Shown here: one piece after another, positions 44,293 through 53,785 of the stretch
How positions within the stretch are numbered: position 1 is the first letter of the stretch
How the letters are laid out: every line of letters starts with the position of its first letter
Source: Tomitella gaofuii
GTDB taxonomy: Bacteria; Actinomycetota; Actinomycetes; Mycobacteriales; Mycobacteriaceae
DNA: 64,000 bases
Assembly: GCF_014126825.1 (NCBI RefSeq)
Contig: NZ_CP059900.1
Coordinates: forward strand, 2,308,954-2,372,953
Direction of reading: 5' to 3'
Program-made: the position numbers and the translations under genes
Notes under the pieces: model-generated
What the model was told of the DNA's origin: nothing
The model's database searches: none
What the model saw: the letters and a program-made list of their open reading frames with translations, nothing else

Positions 44293-45144
44293 ATGGCTGA
44301 CATCGCTCTGACGGGCGCGACCGGCACGGTCGGCGGCATGGCGGCGCGCTTGCTCGCCGACGCCGGAGTCCCGATGCGCCTGCTCGTGCGCGACCCCTCC
44401 CGTGCGCCGGACCTGCCGGGCACCGAGGTGCAGCGGGCCGAGTACGGGGGCGACGCGTGCCGCGCGGCGCTCATCGGGATCGACACGGCGCTCATGGTGT
44501 CGACGCACGAGTCTTCCGACCGGGTGGAGGTGCACCAGGCGTTCGTGCAGGCCGCCGTCGAGGCGGGCGTGCGGCAGGTGGTGTACCTGTCGTTCGTCGG
44601 GGCGGGCGACGGCGCCGGGTTCCTGCTGGCGCGCGATCACGGCGCCACCGAGCGGATCATCCAGGATTCGGGCCTGGCGTGGACGTTCCTGCGGGACAAC
44701 TTCTACGCCGAGGCGATCGCCGGGTTCGCGGGCGACGACGGTGCGCTTCGCGGTCCCGCCGGCGACGGGCGCGTGGCGGCGGTGTCGCAGCGGGACGTGG
44801 CCGCGGTGGCCGCGCACATCCTCGCCGACCCGTGGCCCCACGCGAACCGCGCCTACGACCTCACCGGCCCGGAGGCGCTCACGCTCGACCAGATCGCCGC
44901 GACGCTTATTGAAGTGACGGGGCGGCCGCACCGGTTCGTCGACGAGACGATGGACGAGGCCCGTGCCAGCAGGGCGGTGTATGACGCGCCGGCGTGGCTG
45001 GTGGACGCGTGGATCAGCACCTACACCGCGATCCGCGACGGCGAGCTCGAGCGCGTGAGCAACGCTGTGCCGACTCTGTTGGGCCGCCCGGCGATGAGTT
45101 TTGCGGAGGCGATGCGGGCGGCCGCTGCGGGACACACCACGTGA
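44293..45144 (+). CDS. NmrA/SDR-like NAD(P)-binding protein
   Basis: A 283-residue atypical SDR: TGATGTVGGMAARLL at the N-terminus binds NAD(P), then RLLVRDPSRAPDL, VVYLSFVGAGDG and LAWTFLRDNFYAEA. The classic Tyr-x3-Lys is absent, as in NmrA-type sensor-like oxidoreductases. It follows the acyl-CoA ligase by ten bases with AAGGAGAA upstream, so it is probably cotranscribed. Confidence 0.83.
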   Translation: MADIALTGATGTVGGMAARLLADAGVPMRLLVRDPSRAPDLPGTEVQRAEYGGDACRAALIGIDTALMVSTHESSDRVEVHQAFVQAAVEAGVRQVVYLSFVGAGDGAGFLLARDHGATERIIQDSGLAWTFLRDNFYAEAIAGFAGDDGALRGPAGDGRVAAVSQRDVAAVAAHILADPWPHANRAYDLTGPEALTLDQIAATLIEVTGRPHRFVDETMDEARASRAVYDAPAWLVDAWISTYTAIRDGELERVSNAVPTLLGRPAMSFAEAMRAAAAGHTT

Positions 45145-45163
45145 ACGCACCCGGTTACCGCAG

Positions 45164-47491
45164 TCATCTCCCGAACAGCGCGCGGCGCGCCGAAGCGAAG
45201 TAGGCGACGGCGCGGTCGGCATCGGACTCGGAGGAGTCGGGGGCGACCAGGTACGTCCATGTCGCGGACGGCCGCCGCAATCCGAGGTCTTCGATGGCGG
45301 CGTCGGCGCTGTCGGCGTTGTCGAGCGCGGCCCGGGTCGCGGCGGCCGCCTCCTCGGCCAGTCCCCGGAAGTCCTGCGCGGCCAGGAGCGTGAACTCCTC
45401 GAGCGGGTCCTGCCGTCCGAGCCGGCGCAGATGGATCCCTTCGCGAATGTCGACCATGCGGTTCATGTGCCGGGTCCAGATGCGATCGAGCTGATACAAG
45501 ACCACGTCCGCGGCGAGGCCGCGACGCGACGGCGCGGTCCACTTTCCCACGGCATCGGGGTCGTCCGGCCACACGCCAGCCAGGTGGTCGTCGAGCGCGC
45601 CAGGCTCGGTGAGCAGGCGTTCGCGCGTGTGCAGGATGCTTAGGCGCTGGTTATCGGTCACGGTGTGGAAGCTGCGGGTCGTGCGGTGCAACTGCAGGAG
45701 GGCGCCTTCCGCGACGCGCTGCGCGTGGGCGTAGAGCCGGTGTGATCGCCGATCACGCACGAGCCCGTCGTCGTCGACCGACCGCGGCCACCGCACCGGA
45801 GCGACGTTCTCGGTGACGACGGGGTCTGCCAGGCTGGTGTAGAAGACGGTGCGGCCCGGGTCGCCCTGGCGCCCCGCGCGCCCCTGCAACTGCCGGTCCA
45901 GCCGCGGGCTGACGTAGCGCCCCAGCCCCAGCACCAGCAGTCCCCCGGCGTCGGCGGCTCCTGGACCCAACCGGATGTCGACCCCGCGGCCCGCCATCTG
46001 GGTGGACACCGTGACCGCGCCCTTGTGTCCGGCCCGGGCGATCGTCTCGGCCTCGTCCGCGTCGTTCTTCGCGTTGAGGACGGCGGTGTGCACGCCTTGG
46101 CCGGCCAGCATTGCCGCGAACCGCTCGGAGTCGGCGACGCTGCCGGTGCCGACGAGCACCGGTTGCCCCGCGTCGTGCGCCGCACGCACCCGGGCCGCCG
46201 CCGCGGTGTCACGCTGCTCGGCGGACGCGTAGAGCAGGTCCGGCTCGTCAATGCGGATCGACGGGTGATGCATGCCGATCACGCCGGTGTACAGGTCGAG
46301 GTCCTCAGCCAGGCGATCGGCCGCCTCCAACGCGGAGCCGCTCATCCCCGTGATGCCCCGATAACCGCGCACCACCGTTTCGACGAGGATCTGGTCGAGC
46401 ACTTCGGCCTGCGCGGTCACCGCCACGCCTTCCTTGCGTTCGATGGCCGCATGCAGCCCGTCCGGCCAGCGTTGGCGCTGCGCGATCCGCCCGCGCGCGT
46501 CGTCGATGAGCCGCACCCGCCCTTCCGCGACGACGTAGTCCACGTCGCGGTGCACCAGGGCCTGTGCGTGCAGCGCCACATACGCGGCGGTGACAAGGTC
46601 GATGTTGTCCTCGGAGTACAGATTGTCCACGCCGAGCCGGTCTTCGAGGAACCGGATGCCCGCGTCGGTCAGCGTCGCGCCGGCGCCGCCGGCGTCCACC
46701 TCGTAGTCGACTCCCTCGGCCAATGCGGCGACCGCGCCGGCGACCGGAATCTCCGCGGCCGTGTCGGCGCCGCTGCCCGCGATCACCAGCGGGACCACGG
46801 CGTCGTCGACGAGGACCGCGTCGATCTCGTCGATAACGACCATGTCCAGGGGCGGCAGCAACCGTTGCGCCTCGACGGTGCGCCGACGGTCGCGCAGCAC
46901 GTCGAACCCCACCTGGTGCACCGTCGCGTAGACGACATCGCTGCCGTATGCGCGTCGCCGTTCGACGTCGGTCATGTGCTCGGCGACGGCCGTGACGTTG
47001 AGATCGAACATCTCGTAAAACCCGGCGCCCGCTGCGGCATCGCGCCCCGCGAGATACTCGTTGGCGGTCAGCACGTGGACACGCCGGCCGGCCAGTGCGA
47101 ATCCCGCGGCGACGAGGAAACCGACGAGGGTCTTCCCTTCACCGGTCGCCATATCGGCCACACGGCCACGCAACATGCTGACGGCCGCGAGCAGTTGTTC
47201 CGGGTACGGCGCGAGGCCGATCCGCCGGCGGGATACCTCACAGGCGACGGCGAGGTACCGGGTCAGAGCGGCATCGTCGTCGGGATCGAGGCCGGCCCGG
47301 GCGCGGGCGGCCTCGGACAGTGCGCCGTCCGTGTGCGTCCGCCACGCGGCGGCGCCCTCCACGGCATCGGCGACGAGCGGCTCGAAGCGGCGCAGGTCCG
47401 CGGTGCCGGGGTCGTGGCGCAGCCGGCGCACGGCGGCGGCGACGCGCTGTCCCGGCGACGAGGGTGTGCGCAGCGTTTCGGAGGGCCCCAT
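45164..47491 (-). CDS. secA2: Accessory Sec translocase ATPase SecA2
   Basis: A 775-residue SecA paralogue, shorter than the housekeeping SecA1. Walker A MATGEGKT is at about 114-121, Walker B MVVIDEIDAVLVDD near 215-230, helicase motif TQMAGRGVDIRLGPGA and the QLQGRAGRQGDPGR motif near 560-575. It drives export of a subset of proteins in actinobacteria. The ATG at 47491 is chosen; upstream sequence is not SecA-like. Monocistronic here; no accessory Asp/SecY2 genes nearby. Confidence 0.9.
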   Translation of the reverse strand: MGPSETLRTPSSPGQRVAAAVRRLRHDPGTADLRRFEPLVADAVEGAAAWRTHTDGALSEAARARAGLDPDDDAALTRYLAVACEVSRRRIGLAPYPEQLLAAVSMLRGRVADMATGEGKTLVGFLVAAGFALAGRRVHVLTANEYLAGRDAAAGAGFYEMFDLNVTAVAEHMTDVERRRAYGSDVVYATVHQVGFDVLRDRRRTVEAQRLLPPLDMVVIDEIDAVLVDDAVVPLVIAGSGADTAAEIPVAGAVAALAEGVDYEVDAGGAGATLTDAGIRFLEDRLGVDNLYSEDNIDLVTAAYVALHAQALVHRDVDYVVAEGRVRLIDDARGRIAQRQRWPDGLHAAIERKEGVAVTAQAEVLDQILVETVVRGYRGITGMSGSALEAADRLAEDLDLYTGVIGMHHPSIRIDEPDLLYASAEQRDTAAAARVRAAHDAGQPVLVGTGSVADSERFAAMLAGQGVHTAVLNAKNDADEAETIARAGHKGAVTVSTQMAGRGVDIRLGPGAADAGGLLVLGLGRYVSPRLDRQLQGRAGRQGDPGRTVFYTSLADPVVTENVAPVRWPRSVDDDGLVRDRRSHRLYAHAQRVAEGALLQLHRTTRSFHTVTDNQRLSILHTRERLLTEPGALDDHLAGVWPDDPDAVGKWTAPSRRGLAADVVLYQLDRIWTRHMNRMVDIREGIHLRRLGRQDPLEEFTLLAAQDFRGLAEEAAAATRAALDNADSADAAIEDLGLRRPSATWTYLVAPDSSESDADRAVAYFASARRALFGR

Positions 47492-47642
47492 CGCCCCAGT
47501 GTGCACGAGCACGGGGGTGGTCAGCGTCGGCGTGCTGGGCGATCGAGGGTCCGCGGCCACGCTCCTGTTCAACAAGCTGCAACGTAGATCGGCGGAGAGA
47601 CGGATGAAGATGGACACCCCGAATTGCGCGAAGGAGTAATTT

Positions 47643-47726
47643 CTATACACCGACCACGAAGGCAGGATCCGGCTCCTCTCTGTACGCAGGTCCAGGAAGG
47701 AAGAGGTCGCACTCTATGAAGCCTGA
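47643..47726 (+). pseudogene. 3' remnant of a brnT toxin gene
   Basis: The frame ending at TGA 47724-47726 reads YTDHEGRIRLLSVRRSRKEE then VALYEA, the typical C-terminus of BrnT ribonuclease toxins. Upstream a TAA lies three codons before the preserved part, and no N-terminal half is present. The toxin is therefore truncated to about one third. The remnant overlaps the brnA start as in intact brnTA operons. Confidence 0.65.
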
Positions 47727-47952
47727 AGACTTCGACGCACGGTTCGATGCCGGGCAGGACGTCACCGGGGAGCTCGACGTCGACGCCGCCCGGCGTCCCG
47801 GCCGTGACCAACGGCGTGTCAACGTCGACTTCCCCGGATGGATGGTCGACGCTTTGGACCAGGAAGCTGCGCGCCTGGGCGTGACCCGCCAATCGGTGAT
47901 CAAGATGTGGCTGGCCGAACGCCTCGACAACCTCCACCGTCCCGCCGCGTGA
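47716..47952 (+). CDS. brnA: BrnA-like CopG/RHH antitoxin, orphan
   Basis: A 78-residue antitoxin. An acidic N-terminus (toxin-binding) precedes a ribbon-helix-helix: RRVNVDFPGWMVDALDQEA and GVTRQSVIKMWLAERLD. It is intact while its toxin partner upstream is broken. AGGAAGG lies ahead of the ATG. An orphan antitoxin can still act as a DNA-binding repressor. Confidence 0.8.
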   Translation: MKPEDFDARFDAGQDVTGELDVDAARRPGRDQRRVNVDFPGWMVDALDQEAARLGVTRQSVIKMWLAERLDNLHRPAA

Positions 47953-48014
47953 CCGCGGCCGCGTGACGCCCGGGGCCTGTATGTGGCCCGAAGAGCGATC
48001 CGGTCCGGTAAACA

Positions 48015-49373
48015 GTGGGAGTGGCCACTCCCATCGAGCAGCTTTCGGCGAAAGAGCGGCGCCAGTCGATGATCATCGCCGCCTTCGGCACGATCGTCGA
48101 GTGGTACGACTTCTCGATCTACTTCTACGTCGCCACCATCCTCACGGCCGAGTTCTTCGGCGACGACACCGACTCGATCCTGCTCACCCTCGGCATCGGC
48201 GCGGCCGGGTTCTTCTTCCGCCCGCTCGGGGCGATGGTCTTCGGCCACCTCGGCGACCGGGTCGGCCGGCGCCAGGCGCTCGTTGTCTCGGCGGTGCTCA
48301 TCGCCATCGCCATGTTCGCCACCGCCGCGCTCCCCGGATACGAGACCGTCGGCATCTGGGGCGGGGTGGGCATGGTGCTGCTGCGCTGCCTCGCCGGGTT
48401 CTCCGTGGGCGCCGAATACACCGGCACGATGGTGTACCTCATGGAGACCGCGTCCCCCGGCAAGCGCGGGGTCACCACCTCGTGGGCGGCCGCGAACAGC
48501 GAGATCGGCTCGCTGCTGGCCGTCGGCCTCGGCGCGCTGTGCGCGCACCTGCTCAGCCCCGAGGCGATGCAGTCCTGGGGCTGGCGCATCCTGTTCGTCG
48601 TCGGCGGCGTGCTCGCGGCGATCATGGTGCCGCTGCGCAGCAGGCTCAGCGAAACGCCGACCACACAGCGCCTGCACCAGAACACGCCCACGGATGCGAA
48701 GGCGGCGAAGGGTTCGTGGCGCGAGTCCCCGCTCGTGCTGGTGCTGCTCCACCAGCCGCGGGCGGTGCTCGTCGCGTTCCTCATTTCCTCGATCGGAGCG
48801 ACCAGCTACTTTCTCAACATCACGTACGTGCCGACCTACCTGGCCGAGGAGGCCGATTTCGCCGACGCGGGCGCGCTCGGCCTCGGCACCATCGCCGCCG
48901 TCACAGCCATCGTGGTCACTCCCCTGTTCGGGCTGCTGGCAGACCGGATCGGGCGGAAATTCTCGCTGGCGGTCCTCGTCGGCGGACTGGTGGCGACGAC
49001 CATCCCCGTCTACGCGCTGCTGCACTCCCCCTCCGCGGGGCTGAGCATGTCCGCGGCGGCGTTCCTCGCCGTGCCCGCCGCCGGCTGGAGCGCCGTCGCC
49101 GCGTCGACGATCCCCGAGCAGTTCACCGCCATCGGCCGCTTCTCCGGCATGGCCATCGGCTACAACATCGCCACCGTCGCCTTCGGCGGGCTTTCCCCGC
49201 TCATCGCCACGGCCCTCATCTCGGCGACGGGGCTCTCCCTCGCGCCCGCGATCTACGCCACGATCATCATCGCCGCCTGCGGCATCCCCGCACTGCTGCT
49301 CATGCGCAACCTCGCGCACGCGAAGATCGACGACCTCGACCGCGACGAACTGCTCGTGGGTGCAGAGCCGTGA
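48015..49373 (+). CDS. MFS transporter of the metabolite:H+ symporter (MHS) family
   Basis: A 452-residue, 12-helix carrier of the ProP/KgtP/ShiA group. GTIVEWYDFSIYFYVA is the family N-terminus, FGHLGDRVGRRQALV the helix 2-3 loop, then RCLAGFSVGAEYTGTMVYL. It imports organic acids, shikimate or betaine-type compounds. The GTG at 48015 is favoured; another GTG at 48021 is possible. It is followed directly by the IS1380 insertion. Confidence 0.87.
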   Translation: MGVATPIEQLSAKERRQSMIIAAFGTIVEWYDFSIYFYVATILTAEFFGDDTDSILLTLGIGAAGFFFRPLGAMVFGHLGDRVGRRQALVVSAVLIAIAMFATAALPGYETVGIWGGVGMVLLRCLAGFSVGAEYTGTMVYLMETASPGKRGVTTSWAAANSEIGSLLAVGLGALCAHLLSPEAMQSWGWRILFVVGGVLAAIMVPLRSRLSETPTTQRLHQNTPTDAKAAKGSWRESPLVLVLLHQPRAVLVAFLISSIGATSYFLNITYVPTYLAEEADFADAGALGLGTIAAVTAIVVTPLFGLLADRIGRKFSLAVLVGGLVATTIPVYALLHSPSAGLSMSAAAFLAVPAAGWSAVAASTIPEQFTAIGRFSGMAIGYNIATVAFGGLSPLIATALISATGLSLAPAIYATIIIAACGIPALLLMRNLAHAKIDDLDRDELLVGAEP

Positions 49374-49406
49374 TCAGGCGGGGACCGCGCAACTGTACGC
49401 CCTGAG

Positions 49407-51045
49407 CCCTGATCCACCGGCGTGATTGACGGTGTATTGATTTCGTGGTTTCTGTGCGGCGTTTCGGGTGTGGGCATGCGTGGGCTGCCGGCCGGTGCCG
49501 GAATGTCCACTGTGGTTCCTCGTATCGGGCCGCTGGTGCGGCAGGTGTTCAGACTGTGTGGGGCGTCGGTGGTCCGGTAGCGTTGTGCCACAACAGGTTC
49601 CATCCCGACATCCACGGCCAGTACGTCGGCAGATGCAGCATCAACCGGCGCCCGGTGCGGGCGATGCGGGCGGGGACACCGATGATGCGGGCCTGGAGCG
49701 TCGCCCACCGGGCGGTGGCCATGCCGGCGGCGACGGACGCGGCCCGGGCCAGGTTGAACCCGATCACCGCGATCGCCACCCACGCCGCATTGGCCGTATA
49801 GATCCCGGAGGGCAGGTGCGCGAGGGGGCCGTTCTTCAACTCGGCGTGCACCTGCTCGATGATCGCGTGGCCGCGGTGACGCTGGTCGGCGTCGACCACC
49901 GACAGCGTGCTGTTGGTGATGAACGCGTGGTGCCGGTAGGCGGCGAACAACTCGCCCTGCCCGGCGTGGTCCGCGGCCCGTGGCTGGAGGCGTTTGACGC
50001 GGCGCACCACCAGCCGGCAATCGACGTGGTCGGCCTTGCGGCGTGAGGTGAACGCGGTGAAGTCGACTTCGGCGACCTCGGCATCGGAGATCCAGCGGTG
50101 CTCGTCATCGTCCCAGACGGCGTGCGGGTAGGCGATCGGTGTCCACGCCTGCTCGTCGATACTGGCGATCGCGCTGGTGACCGCCGGATTCATAGGGGTA
50201 GTGATCGAGAACCACCCGCCGCGGCGCGCGGCGGCCGCGGTGAAATCGCGGCGGTAGTAGGCCGAGTCGGCGCGCACCAGGATCTGCCCGGCGGCCCCGG
50301 CCCGCCTCGAGGCGCTGATCGCGTCGGCGAGCATCCCGGCCGACCCGGACGCCGAGGCGGTGTTGCCTTTGCGTAGCCGGGCTGCGGTGATCACGGGCGC
50401 GGACACCGGCGTCGAGGTGACCGCGATCTGCATGTTCAACCCGCGTACACCGGTGTAGCCGAATCCGGCGGCCTGCTTGGCGTAGCCGTGGACCTGGTGC
50501 ACGGAATCGTCGACGTCGAGGAACGCGAGCGCCTCGGAATCGTCATGCCCGCCGATCAGGCCCGGCACCCGGTCGGCGAGCCGGGCGAGCAGGCGCGTGC
50601 CGGCCGCGTCGAGTTGGCGGACATGCCCATGGGTGAACAAACGCAGGAACGTGCCCAGGGTCGACGGAGCGCGGACACCGGTGAACAGGGCGGGCATGCC
50701 GCCGTGACACAGCAGGTCCATGTCGTCGATGCTGTCGGCGCCGGCGAGCATCCCCGACAGCAAGCAGGTGGTCTTGGCCGCCGCGTTCGGGCTCTCAACG
50801 GTCAGCCGGCCGAGCAGCTCGGAAAGACCCGCCGACTCGGCCAACTGCAGGACCGGGACCACCCGGCGGCCGACACGAGATTGCAGTCGTCGAAAACCGG
50901 GTGGATCGTGTGAGAAGCTTTCACCTACGAGGTGCCCTCTCCGTGCTGGTGGGTGTGGATGTCGCAATCAACATCTTCCCAGCACAGAAGGGCACCTCGT
51001 CCTCATGACACGCCCGAACCGACCATCACCACCGGTGGATCAGGG
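49407..51045. mobile_element. IS1380-family insertion sequence with 5-bp target duplication
   Basis: Inverted repeats CCCTGATCCACCGG (49407-49420) and CCGGTGGATCAGGG (51032-51045) are perfect over 14 bp. They are flanked by CTGAG on both sides (49402-49406 and 51046-51050), a target-site duplication. The element is 1639 bp and carries one transposase gene on the minus strand. The duplication shows that it inserted as a unit between the MFS gene and the ParA gene. Confidence 0.85.
49549..50967 (-). CDS. IS1380-family transposase
   Basis: A 472-residue DDE transposase. The IS1380 core is recognisable: LDVDDSVHQVHGYAKQAAGF, then LVRADSAYYRRDF, ITTPMNPAV and the late HAIIEQVHAELKNGPLAHLPS. No disruption is visible. 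The exact start is uncertain (TTG at 50967 has a GGGAAG upstream). Confidence 0.85.
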   Translation of the reverse strand: MRHPHPPARRGHLVGESFSHDPPGFRRLQSRVGRRVVPVLQLAESAGLSELLGRLTVESPNAAAKTTCLLSGMLAGADSIDDMDLLCHGGMPALFTGVRAPSTLGTFLRLFTHGHVRQLDAAGTRLLARLADRVPGLIGGHDDSEALAFLDVDDSVHQVHGYAKQAAGFGYTGVRGLNMQIAVTSTPVSAPVITAARLRKGNTASASGSAGMLADAISASRRAGAAGQILVRADSAYYRRDFTAAAARRGGWFSITTPMNPAVTSAIASIDEQAWTPIAYPHAVWDDDEHRWISDAEVAEVDFTAFTSRRKADHVDCRLVVRRVKRLQPRAADHAGQGELFAAYRHHAFITNSTLSVVDADQRHRGHAIIEQVHAELKNGPLAHLPSGIYTANAAWVAIAVIGFNLARAASVAAGMATARWATLQARIIGVPARIARTGRRLMLHLPTYWPWMSGWNLLWHNATGPPTPHTV

Positions 51046-51141
51046 CTGAGACCCCACTGTCACCTATCAGTGCAGCAGTCCCATACGATACATTAAGATA
51101 ACAACTTAAACCGCACTCTAGACAATCAGAACGGAGGCACT

Positions 51142-52182
51142 GTGGCCGGGCGCAACAAGGCATTGACATTCATGAATAATAAGGGAGGAGTCGGCAAGAC
51201 AACCCTCGCATGCAACCTAGCATACGATCTTGCATTTCGACAGAACAAGCAAGTCCTCGTCATTGATTTAGATCCCCAATGCAATGCTACGCAGCTTTTA
51301 CTCGAAGAGGATGTCTGGTCCAGGATACTGAGCAACAATGCGGCCCATAATGACCGTCAATCAATATTGTATGCACTGAGCGAAATTCGGCGCGGAGATA
51401 GTGGAGTGAAATCTGATATTACACCAGTCTGGTCCAAGCGCTTCGGCGTCAACGTTTTAACTGGACACCCTGCCTTAGCCCTAGTTGAAGACACCCTTAG
51501 CTCCTCTTGGTCCGATCTTCTCGCCGGTGACCTTGGCGGAGCGAGAAGAACAAACTGGCTCACGGTACTTCTTGCCGACATGAACCGAGAATTCGATTAC
51601 GCAATCATTGATGTTGGCCCAAGCCTCGGCGCGCTAAACAGAAGCGTAATTATCGGTAGTGACTATGTATTGACCCCAACGGCTGCTGACTTATTTAGCC
51701 TAAACGCCCTGGAGAACATTTCTGAATGGATTCAGCATTGGGGTCTCCGTTTTCAGGATGCCATGAGGCGGGTGGCTGCTGGATATCCGGATGAACCGTC
51801 GATTCCTACCCAGTCAGCCGATATGCTCAACGCTTCCTACATCGGGTTTACAATACAACAGTACGTTACGAAATCCAGCGCCGATGGGAAGCGCCGCGGT
51901 GTAAAGAGTTACGATTATTACCGTAATCAAATCCCCTCAAAAGCACAGAAATTGGCGGTAGCGCTGCGCCCCACTCATGAAGGCGCTGTCAATGATCTGG
52001 GGACCGTCCCTCACATGTTCTCGATGGTCCCACTTGCCCAGGGACGTCATGCACCGATTGCATCCCTCACCAAAGAGGATGGCTTGCGTGGCGCACAGAT
52101 TGGGCAGCAGGCCAACTATCGAAAGCAGTTGGAAGAAATCGGAGATCGTCTCTTTGCACTACTCTCGAGCGTAGATTCATGA
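51142..52182 (+). CDS. ParA/Soj-type ATPase, first gene of a ParA-SIR2 pair
   Basis: A 346-residue ParA-like deviant Walker ATPase. KGGVGKTT is at residues 14-21, VLVIDLDPQCNATQLLL follows, then YAIIDVGPSLGALNRSVIIG as Walker B and LTPTAADLFSLNALENI. There is no ParB, parS or plasmid origin nearby, and the downstream partner is a SIR2 protein instead. The coding region is visibly AT-richer than its neighbours (about half GC, more A/T at third positions), so it is acquired. GTG start with GGAGG; its stop overlaps the SIR2 start (ATGA). Confidence 0.8.
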   Translation: MAGRNKALTFMNNKGGVGKTTLACNLAYDLAFRQNKQVLVIDLDPQCNATQLLLEEDVWSRILSNNAAHNDRQSILYALSEIRRGDSGVKSDITPVWSKRFGVNVLTGHPALALVEDTLSSSWSDLLAGDLGGARRTNWLTVLLADMNREFDYAIIDVGPSLGALNRSVIIGSDYVLTPTAADLFSLNALENISEWIQHWGLRFQDAMRRVAAGYPDEPSIPTQSADMLNASYIGFTIQQYVTKSSADGKRRGVKSYDYYRNQIPSKAQKLAVALRPTHEGAVNDLGTVPHMFSMVPLAQGRHAPIASLTKEDGLRGAQIGQQANYRKQLEEIGDRLFALLSSVDS

Positions 52183-53081
52183 ACCGTAAATCAATAGTAT
52201 GGCCCAGGATACTAATAGATTCCTTAACCCGAGGCGAATGTGTCATATTCGTCGGAGCAGGCTTCACGAAAAATGCAGTCTCGCCTAAACCCGGATTAGT
52301 CCCGGTTTCCTGGTCAGAACTACTTTCCGCCCTCCTTGATGAAGTCGCACCACAAGATTCACATGGAACCAGAGAGCCTGCCGGGAAGGCGATAGAAAGC
52401 CAAATCGGCAGCGGAGATCTTCTATGGGCCGCACAGGCGCTGGAATACCTGTTCCAAGAGGCGGGGCGGAGTGCAGATTTCAGAGAGGTTATCGCAGCCG
52501 CAGTTGACGGCACAGGCTCCACGAGATTCCAACCCGGCCGCCCGCACCAAGCACTCTTGAGCCTCGACGCTCGAATTATCGTCACCACAAACTACGACAA
52601 GGTGCTGGAGAGGCTCTTTAGCGACGGTTACACATACCTTACCTACAAGAGCGACAACATTGCGGAGTCGATTCGCACTGGACGTTCTATTGTACTGAAA
52701 CTCCACGGATCCACTGACGACCCAAAAGGAATGGTACTGACTAGGCTAGATTTCTCGATACTGAGAAGAAATGGAGAGCAGGCACTGAAAGTGCTGGAGG
52801 CTCTTACCTTAACAAGAACTGTTCTGTTCCTTGGCTACGGGCTCGATGATCCGGATCTGCATCTGATCATGGAAAATCAAATGCGTGCCGCCGGGTCTGC
52901 CCCGGGGCACTACCTTTTGACTTCGGACCTAGAAATTTCGAAGGCGAAGCGTAACGTATTAGAACAAGCCTTTGGCGTCCACGTTATCCGCTACCAGTCG
53001 GGCCCCTCGGAGGGTTTTGTAACGGCAGTTGAAGATTTGGCGGTTCAGGTGGAAAGCTCGCGCATGGAGACGCACTCCTAG
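52179..53081 (+). CDS. SIR2-domain protein, second gene of a ParA-SIR2 pair
   Basis: A 300-residue SIR2_2-type protein. FVGAGFTKNA (26-33) binds NAD, TTNYDKVLE gives Asn near 138 and Asp near 140, VLKLHGSTDDPKG gives the catalytic-type His near 176, and FLGYGLDDPDL closes the fold. In defence systems such domains deplete NAD+ upon phage sensing. The ATG lies inside the upstream gene's stop, so coupling is tight. AT-rich like its partner. No transmembrane or HerA/STAND domain is present. Confidence 0.82.
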   Translation: MNRKSIVWPRILIDSLTRGECVIFVGAGFTKNAVSPKPGLVPVSWSELLSALLDEVAPQDSHGTREPAGKAIESQIGSGDLLWAAQALEYLFQEAGRSADFREVIAAAVDGTGSTRFQPGRPHQALLSLDARIIVTTNYDKVLERLFSDGYTYLTYKSDNIAESIRTGRSIVLKLHGSTDDPKGMVLTRLDFSILRRNGEQALKVLEALTLTRTVLFLGYGLDDPDLHLIMENQMRAAGSAPGHYLLTSDLEISKAKRNVLEQAFGVHVIRYQSGPSEGFVTAVEDLAVQVESSRMETHS

Positions 53082-53269
53082 AGCCTCGATCTTTTTTAGG
53101 CTGACGTGCACGCCAGATATATTCCGGATGCGAGGTTTCAGCAGACGACTGGCTCCCAGACGCCAACCAACTGTCCGACGCGGTCGGGTAGCGCCGGAGT
53201 CCACGGTCCTAGTGGGGTGCGTTGATAGTATCTTTTCGGTGGTCATGCTGCGATAATCAGTGCATGCGC

Positions 53270-53330
53270 GAGAATGACAACCTCATTTGGCCCCGGTGTG
53301 CTGTTCTGATTTGGCCCCACCCTGGACACG
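53270..53330. repeat. End of a broken IS21-like element (left side)
   Basis: TGACAACCTCATTTGGCCCC and, about 26 bases on, TTCTGATTTGGCCCCACC form the repeated GGCCCC motifs of IS21 ends. The other end, inverted and similar, is at 58801-58860. Confidence 0.5.
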
Positions 53331-53366
53331 GTTGATGGTCGGGTTGGCGTGGCCGTGGGGGCCTGG

Positions 53367-53784
53367 TCAGGCGGGGCGGGTCTCCTTCCTCGGCCCCTGG
53401 TGGCCGGTGGTGTGCGCGGTGCTCGTGGCCAGCCGGTAGGAATCGGTGCCGATGGCGATGATGTGCGCGTTGAACGTGAGCCGGTCGACCACCGCCGCCG
53501 CGAGACGCGGGTCGGTGAACGTCGCCCCCACTCGGAGAACGGCGCATTCGACGCGCAGGCGATCGAGGCGCGTTCCTCCCGGGCCGTGATCACCTGGAAC
53601 AACAACTCGGCCCCGCGAGGGTCGACATGCACGTAGCCCACCTCATCGAGGCAGAGCAGGTCCAGGCGGGCGTAGCGGCCGACGACACGCGAGAGCTGCC
53701 GCGTATCGGCGGCTTCCGCCAGCTCGTTGACCAGGGCCGCGGTGGTGATGTAGCGGACCCGGCGGCCCTCCTGAGTTGCACAGG
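53367..53784 (-). pseudogene. istB remnant of an IS21-family element
   Basis: Minus-strand frames give VRYITTAALVNELAEAADTR ... LLCLDEVGYVHVDPRGAELL and then, after a one-base deletion near 53533-53539, TFTDPRLAAAVVDRLTFNAH to a TGA at 53367. The N-terminal half with the Walker A motif is missing at the 53784 junction. It is a truncated, frameshifted IS21 helper ATPase. Confidence 0.8.
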
Positions 53785-53785
53785 T

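Noticed and set aside
51142-52182. Plasmid partition locus
   Set aside because: A ParA-like ATPase alone is not enough: no ParB, no parS-like repeats and no replication gene nearby.
53082-53180. Small coding frame ending in ADDWLPDANQLSDAVG after the SIR2 gene
   Set aside because: Only about 25 codons follow an in-frame stop and no start or ribosome-binding site is present.
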